A stretch of 18,771 nt of DNA from Phycisphaerae bacterium. Lineage in GTDB: Bacteria > Planctomycetota > Phycisphaerae > Phycisphaerales > SM1A02. Positions 15,192 through 18,771 of this stretch are shown piece by piece. The DNA is taken from NCBI GenBank assembly GCA_030432455.1, contig JAUIHC010000004.1, forward strand, positions 1-18,771, written 5' to 3'. A model generated the notes under the pieces. That model was not told the origin of the DNA. It did not search any database and worked only from the letters and a program-made list of their open reading frames with translations. Numbering within the stretch: position 1 is the stretch's first letter; every line of letters begins with the position of its first letter. A program made the translations under genes and the position numbers.

Positions 15192-15815
15192 CTTGTTCCC
15201 GGCGAGCGGATTGTGGAAGTGCACATTCTGGACCGGCACCACCGCTTCGAGGACATGCTGCAGCACCTCGGCGGGGGAGCCGATCGCGGAGACCTCGGTG
15301 ACGATGTCGGCGGGATAGTGCGCCAGCACCGGGCTCGTCTCGCGCTCGTAGACCTCGAAGCGGCGACGGATCACCCGCTCGTCGGCGTCGTCGAGGCGGT
15401 TCTCCTTGATCGCCCGCTTCTTCATCCGCTCGACCATCGCGTCCACGTCGGGGCAGACGAGGTGGATGATCTTGAGCACGTCGAGGTAGGGCTCGAGCGC
15501 CTTCGCCTGCCCGAGACTGCGGGGAATGCCGTCGAGCACGAGCAGATCGACATGCGGCTTGTAGAGGCTCAGCACCGTCTGGGCGTGCATGTTCTGCCGC
15601 CACATCTCGATCGTGAGTTCGTCGGGGACGAGTTCGCCCTTGGAGGAATGTTCGAGGAACTTCCGGCCGAGGTCGCTGGTGGTGTCGAGCGAGCGGAACA
15701 CGTCGCCGCAGGCGAGGTGGTAGAAGCCGGGGATCTGCCCGAGGATCTTGCCCTGGGTGCCCTTGCCGGCGCCGGGGGCACCGAAGAGCAGGATCGTCTT
15801 GTAGCGGTCGGGCAT
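15189..15815 (-). CDS. adk: Adenylate kinase family protein, short LID-less form
   Basis: The 208-residue product converts ATP + AMP to two ADP if it is a true adenylate kinase. It has the P-loop FGAPGAGKGTQ (11-21), the AMP-site pattern CGDVFRS (36-42), GELVPDE (60-66) and DGIPRSLGQA (95-104), and the R-rich ERVIRRRFEVYERETSPVLAHY helix (146-167). Between KKRAIKENRL and this helix the usual large LID domain of about 38 residues is absent, so it is the short form; zinc-finger cysteines are likewise missing. Substrate preference (AMP versus other NMPs) cannot be assured. The ATG at 15815 is supported by minus-strand GGAG 7 bases upstream. It is divergent from recJ and converges with the PDZ gene. 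The C-terminal extension PVQNVHFHNPLAGNK has no recognised role. Confidence 0.88.
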   Translation of the reverse strand: MPDRYKTILLFGAPGAGKGTQGKILGQIPGFYHLACGDVFRSLDTTSDLGRKFLEHSSKGELVPDELTIEMWRQNMHAQTVLSLYKPHVDLLVLDGIPRSLGQAKALEPYLDVLKIIHLVCPDVDAMVERMKKRAIKENRLDDADERVIRRRFEVYERETSPVLAHYPADIVTEVSAIGSPAEVLQHVLEAVVPVQNVHFHNPLAGNK

Positions 15816-16074
15816 GGGCCGGCTCCGGGTTCGTGAAAGTTCTGCACGAAGTATCGGTCAAGCGTCGGGATTCGGCCAGTGGTACCCGCGACTCGGTTCG
15901 ACGGAATGCCGAAGTCCTCGGGCATCTCGAGAACATTCGTTCCTCCCCCCGCCGCTCCCTCCGAAGGTGAGGGCGGGGCGATCGACATTCCGTCCACAGG
16001 GTCGGTCAGCCGCCGCCGGTCCCGCCGTTCGGGGAGTACGGTCCCCGCATTCGACCCCGGAGTTCCTCGCCAGC
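15816..16074. other. Divergent adk-recJ intergenic region
   Basis: These 259 bases separate two divergent genes and must hold both promoters. A CGGGGA-N6-TCCCCG dyad lies at 16030-16047, with TACGGT (16037-16042) in its spacer, a -10-like box 33 bases before the recJ ATG. For adk the minus-strand sequence GATACT near 15850 is a weak -10-like candidate. No small gene is convincing on either strand. Confidence 0.4.
16030..16047 (+). promoter_or_regulatory. Dyad enclosing a candidate recJ -10 box
   Basis: CGGGGA and TCCCCG form a 6-bp inverted repeat whose 6-base spacer and first arm base include TACGGT at 16037-16042. If the box is used as a promoter, a protein bound to the dyad would cover it. 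The -35 position holds no recognisable hexamer, so this is a weak call. Confidence 0.3.
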
Positions 16075-17925
16075 ATGTCCATCGCCGACGGCATCACCGA
16101 TCCTCAGACCGATGCCCGAACCGGCCCGGCGGACGGTGATCGAGGGGTCATGGCGGCGTGGCGGTTCCGGCAGCCGACCGTGCCCGGGGCCGCGGGTCGG
16201 ACGCTGGCCGATCGGCTCCTTCGGGTGCGGGCCATCCCCGGTCTGGTTCGATTCGGCGACGCGAGCTACCGCCAGATCGTGCCGCCCTCCGGCCTCGCCG
16301 GCGCCGAGGCCGCGGGACGACGGCTCGCCGACGCCCTCGCCCGGGGCGAGCGGATCACCATCCACGGCGACTACGACTTCGACGGCGTCGCGGGGGCGAG
16401 CATCCTCGCCCGGATGATCCGTCTGCTCTCGCCCGGTCATCCGCTGGAGGTGGTGCTCCCCGACCGCTACACGACGGGGTATGGGCTCTCGGTCGAGGGG
16501 GTCCGCGCGATCCGCGAGACGGGCACCGACCTCCTCGTCGCGGTGGATTGCGGGATCACCGCCCACGAGGCGATCGATGCGGCGGTCGACGCGGGGCTCG
16601 AGACCCTCGTGCTCGATCACCACACGCTCTCCACCGACGAGCGGGGCGCGGTGCATCTGCCCGCCGCCTCGATCGTCGTGCATCCCGGGCTCCCCGTGGA
16701 TGGTGTCGATCGGATCGGGGATGACGAGATCTGCGGGGCCGCGATCGCCTTCAAGGTCGCGTGGGCGCTGGGCGTGGCCCACCACGGGTCGGAGCGGCTC
16801 CCCGAGCCCGCCAAGCGGGAGCTCGTCGAGGCGACCACGCTCGCCGGTCTCGGCACCATCGCCGACGTCATGCCGCTGACCGGCGAGAACCGCGGGCTCG
16901 CGACGCTCGCGCTTCGTCATCTCCCGCGGACCGCGAATCCCGGGCTTCGGGCGCTGCTGGTCGAGAGCGGACACGATCCGGTGATCGAGGCGGTGCACGA
17001 GGAGACGATCGCCTTCCAGCTCGCGCCGCGGGTCAACGCCCTCGGACGATTCGGCTCGCCGATGCCCGCGCTCGAACTGCTGTGCGATCTGGCGGACGAC
17101 GACGCCGGTCGGGCGCGGGCCCGCACGCTGGCGATCGAGATCTCGGGCGTGAACGAGCGGCGACGGGCCGAGGAGAAGCGGATCGTCGAGGAGGCGATCG
17201 TCCGCGCCGAGGCCGAGGGGCAACTCGCCGACGATCATCCGGTGATCGTGCTGGCGTCACCGAACTGGAAGCGTGGCCTGGTCGGTCCGGCGTGCGCGAA
17301 GCTCGTCGAGCGGTTCGGGCGTCCGGTGCTGCTCGCGGAGGCGTGCGACGACGGGCTCGCCCGCGGCTCGGCGCGGTCGATCGTCGGCTACTCGATCCAC
17401 GACGGCATGCTCGCCGCGGCGGGCCATTTCGAGCGCTTCGGCGGCCACGCGGCGGCGGCGGGCTTCACGGTCCGGACCGAGGGGATCGACGGTCTCCGTC
17501 GTTCGCTCGTCGAGCACGCTCGGGCGGCGATGCGCGACTCGGCACGGTCGATGGTGCCGACCGTCGAGATCGACTGTCGCGCCGACATCGCGGAACTCTC
17601 CCGGTTGGAGGCGCTGCAGGGCCTGCGGGAGCTGGCCCCGTTCGGGGCGGGGCATCCGAAACCGACCGTGCTCATCGAGACGGTGCGTCCGATCGAGACG
17701 CGATGGGTCGGCGGCGATGGCAACACCCTGCAGCTCTCGTTCGCCGCCGAAGGAAACCGGATCGTCAAGGCGGTCTGGTTCCGGGCCGGGGCGCACAAGG
17801 GCGAGATCGAGGCGGCGCTCAAGCGCGGACCGATCGATGTCGTCGCAAGTCCCGACATCAACCACTGGCGAGGCCGACTCGAACCCAAGCTCATGATCAG
17901 CGATCTGCGGCCCAGCCGCGGCTGA
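16075..17925 (+). CDS. recJ: Single-stranded-DNA-specific exonuclease RecJ
   Basis: The 616-residue product is a DHH-family 5'-3' single-strand exonuclease acting in recombination and mismatch/base-excision repair. Visible metal-binding motifs are HGDYDFDGV (97-105), VDCGI (157-161) and LDHH (180-183). They are followed by TIADVMPL (261-268), the RecJ-specific QLAPRVNALGR (315-325), and in the DHHA1/OB portion NWKRGLVG, GSARS and HFERFGGHAAAAGF. An OB-like C-terminal domain ends in EPKLMISDLR. The usual DYDADG has Phe for Ala at the variable position; the aspartates are intact. The ATG at 16075 adds about 25 acidic residues before the conserved part; the ATG at 16150, preceded by GAGGGG, is a good alternative and would give 591 residues. 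It is divergent from adk and convergent with the last gene. Confidence 0.95.
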   Translation: MSIADGITDPQTDARTGPADGDRGVMAAWRFRQPTVPGAAGRTLADRLLRVRAIPGLVRFGDASYRQIVPPSGLAGAEAAGRRLADALARGERITIHGDYDFDGVAGASILARMIRLLSPGHPLEVVLPDRYTTGYGLSVEGVRAIRETGTDLLVAVDCGITAHEAIDAAVDAGLETLVLDHHTLSTDERGAVHLPAASIVVHPGLPVDGVDRIGDDEICGAAIAFKVAWALGVAHHGSERLPEPAKRELVEATTLAGLGTIADVMPLTGENRGLATLALRHLPRTANPGLRALLVESGHDPVIEAVHEETIAFQLAPRVNALGRFGSPMPALELLCDLADDDAGRARARTLAIEISGVNERRRAEEKRIVEEAIVRAEAEGQLADDHPVIVLASPNWKRGLVGPACAKLVERFGRPVLLAEACDDGLARGSARSIVGYSIHDGMLAAAGHFERFGGHAAAAGFTVRTEGIDGLRRSLVEHARAAMRDSARSMVPTVEIDCRADIAELSRLEALQGLRELAPFGAGHPKPTVLIETVRPIETRWVGGDGNTLQLSFAAEGNRIVKAVWFRAGAHKGEIEAALKRGPIDVVASPDINHWRGRLEPKLMISDLRPSRG

Positions 17926-17934
17926 ATCCGGCCG

Positions 17935-17980
17935 GGGCGACCGTCGTCTCGTCACCCGTCAGAAGACGAGGTCGTCGCCC
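17935..17980. other. Imperfect hairpin between the recJ and pyrophosphorylase ends
   Basis: GGGCGAC (17935-17941) pairs with GTCGCCC (17974-17980), and TCGTCT (17944-17949) pairs with AGACGA (17964-17969), leaving small internal bulges and a 14-base loop. It spans the stop of the minus-strand gene and the gap after recJ. It may help end either transcript, but it lacks a T-run and partly overlaps coding sequence. Confidence 0.35.
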
Positions 17981-18771
17981 GGCGTCATGGTCGGCAGGTC
18001 GCGACCGTCGAGATCGCGGGCGTCGAGGGCGGTGGCGGGGTTGATCTCGATCCGCCCGTTCACCGAGCCGTCGGGGCGGCGGGGGATGGTGGCTCCGGCG
18101 GCCTCCATCCAGCGGGCGGCGCGTTCGGTCTGAAGGACGCCGCTGGTCGCCGGGCTGTCGGTGCCATCGGCGTTCTTGATCGGCGCGAACTCCTCGACGC
18201 GGTCGGTCTCGTAGACGAGGCCCTTGTCCACGAAGCCGAGGGCGTCGAAGACGAACATCTCGAACTTGGTGGCGTTGGGTTCGCTCGGCTCGACCCGCTC
18301 CCCGGTCGCGGGGTTCCAGTACGGAACCTTCTTGCGGGCCCGGTGGAAGGGGAGGCCGAATGGAAGCCCGCTCGCCGCATCGCCGCCGGTCAGGCGTTCG
18401 ATGAAGTCCACCGCGATCAGGTGGATCGCGATCGATCCGGCGTTGAAGCGCAGGCCGCCCGCGGCGTCGGTCGCCTCGGCGAGCTCGGCGGGCAGGTCGC
18501 TGTACTCGATGACCTGCGTCCGGCCGTCCACGCTGCAGAACACCCCGACCTTCTCGGCGGCGTTCGCCTTGGGCACCATCTTGCTCGACATCTCGCCGCT
18601 GCTCTCGGGGTGGGCGATGTGCAGGCCGACGAAGAGCGGATCGATCGTGCGGACGGTCGGGTTGTCCACCTGGAAGTACGAGAGATGACGGACGCCGCGA
18701 CGCCGGGCGTGCTCGAGCGCGCCGCTGCGGTGCAAGGCGCGGAGCGATCCGCCGTGTCCGTCGGGGCTCAC
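17959..18771 (-). CDS. UDPGP-family UDP-sugar pyrophosphorylase (UAP1-like), C-terminal part
   Basis: The last 270 codons are present; the start lies beyond the right edge. The visible part begins SPDGHGGSLRAL, matching the substrate-loop PNGNGG(L/S)xxAL of eukaryotic UDP-N-acetylhexosamine pyrophosphorylase. It continues with SYFQVDNPTVRTIDPLFVG, MVPKANAAEKVGVFC, QVIEYSDLP, FNAGSIAIHL, KKVPYWNP, PNATKFEMFVFDALGF and EFAPIKNADGTDSPAT. These occur in the same order in UAP1/AGX enzymes. The family makes UDP-GlcNAc (or UDP-GalNAc/UDP-Glc) from UTP and the sugar 1-phosphate in the cytoplasm. Bacteria usually use GlmU for UDP-GlcNAc, so the exact sugar here is open; planctomycetes and chlamydiae-related groups are known to carry UDPGP-fold enzymes. 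It converges with recJ, 33 bases apart. The GTG at the very edge is an internal codon, not the start. Confidence 0.9.
   Translation of the reverse strand: MSPDGHGGSLRALHRSGALEHARRRGVRHLSYFQVDNPTVRTIDPLFVGLHIAHPESSGEMSSKMVPKANAAEKVGVFCSVDGRTQVIEYSDLPAELAEATDAAGGLRFNAGSIAIHLIAVDFIERLTGGDAASGLPFGLPFHRARKKVPYWNPATGERVEPSEPNATKFEMFVFDALGFVDKGLVYETDRVEEFAPIKNADGTDSPATSGVLQTERAARWMEAAGATIPRRPDGSVNGRIEINPATALDARDLDGRDLPTMTPGDDLVF

Noticed and set aside
15817..15997. Short minus-strand peptide upstream of adk (MDGMSIAPPSPSEG...), considered as a leader gene or adk extension.
   Set aside because: Its frame does not match adk, it runs through the adk start into a shadow frame, and it has no clear ribosome binding site.
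16097..16105. Degenerate RecJ DYDADG motif considered as a sign of inactivation.
   Set aside because: The Phe in DYDFDG (located at about 16369-16386) replaces only the non-liganding Ala; all aspartates and the DHH motif are intact.

Overview
The window is a GC-rich, gene-dense bacterial chromosome segment, probably from a Phycisphaerae-type planctomycete. The clues are a secreted protein ending in two dockerin-like calcium-binding repeats of the planctomycete GC type, a pseudopilin-like prepilin protein, a UAP1-like (eukaryote-like) UDP-sugar pyrophosphorylase, and bacterial housekeeping genes of extreme G/C third-position bias. No database search was possible, so the taxonomic call is inference.

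Layout. Positions 1-1947 (+) hold the end of a GspE/PilB secretion or pilus ATPase and a complete GspF/PilC platform protein. Positions 1948-2741 have no convincing gene; instead they hold a small hairpin candidate, an in-phase 7-bp tandem repeat block, and four full copies (plus a partial fifth) of a 64-bp tandem repeat that ends in a strong terminator-like hairpin. A secreted dockerin-type protein (-) follows, then a divergent prepilin-type protein (+), a small YdcZ/DUF606 membrane transporter (-), acetyl-CoA synthetase (-) and alanyl-tRNA synthetase (-). From 10598 a (+) cluster encodes triosephosphate isomerase, SecG, a YicC endoribonuclease, an APH-fold kinase and an exported PDZ protein. 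A short LID-less adenylate kinase (-) converges on that cluster, and RecJ (+) diverges from it. The window closes inside a UAP1-like pyrophosphorylase (-).

How the genes fit together. GspE, GspF and the prepilin-like protein belong to type II secretion / type IV pilus biology, and the dockerin-type exported protein between them could be a cargo, though that is only proximity. tpiA-secG is a recurrent bacterial neighbourhood. The remaining genes are core metabolism, translation, RNA turnover and DNA repair; nothing resembles a prophage, CRISPR array or defence island.

The most unusual material is non-coding. Three loci carry related heptanucleotide arrays, two of which begin within a base of the stop codon of a minus-strand gene and are paired with inverted heptad-derived sequence that forms hairpins. 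Nearby, a 64-bp repeat alternates two hairpin-loop variants in an A-B-A-B pattern. A shared GGACTAnnnTG element precedes at least three genes and may be the -10 signal of this genome.
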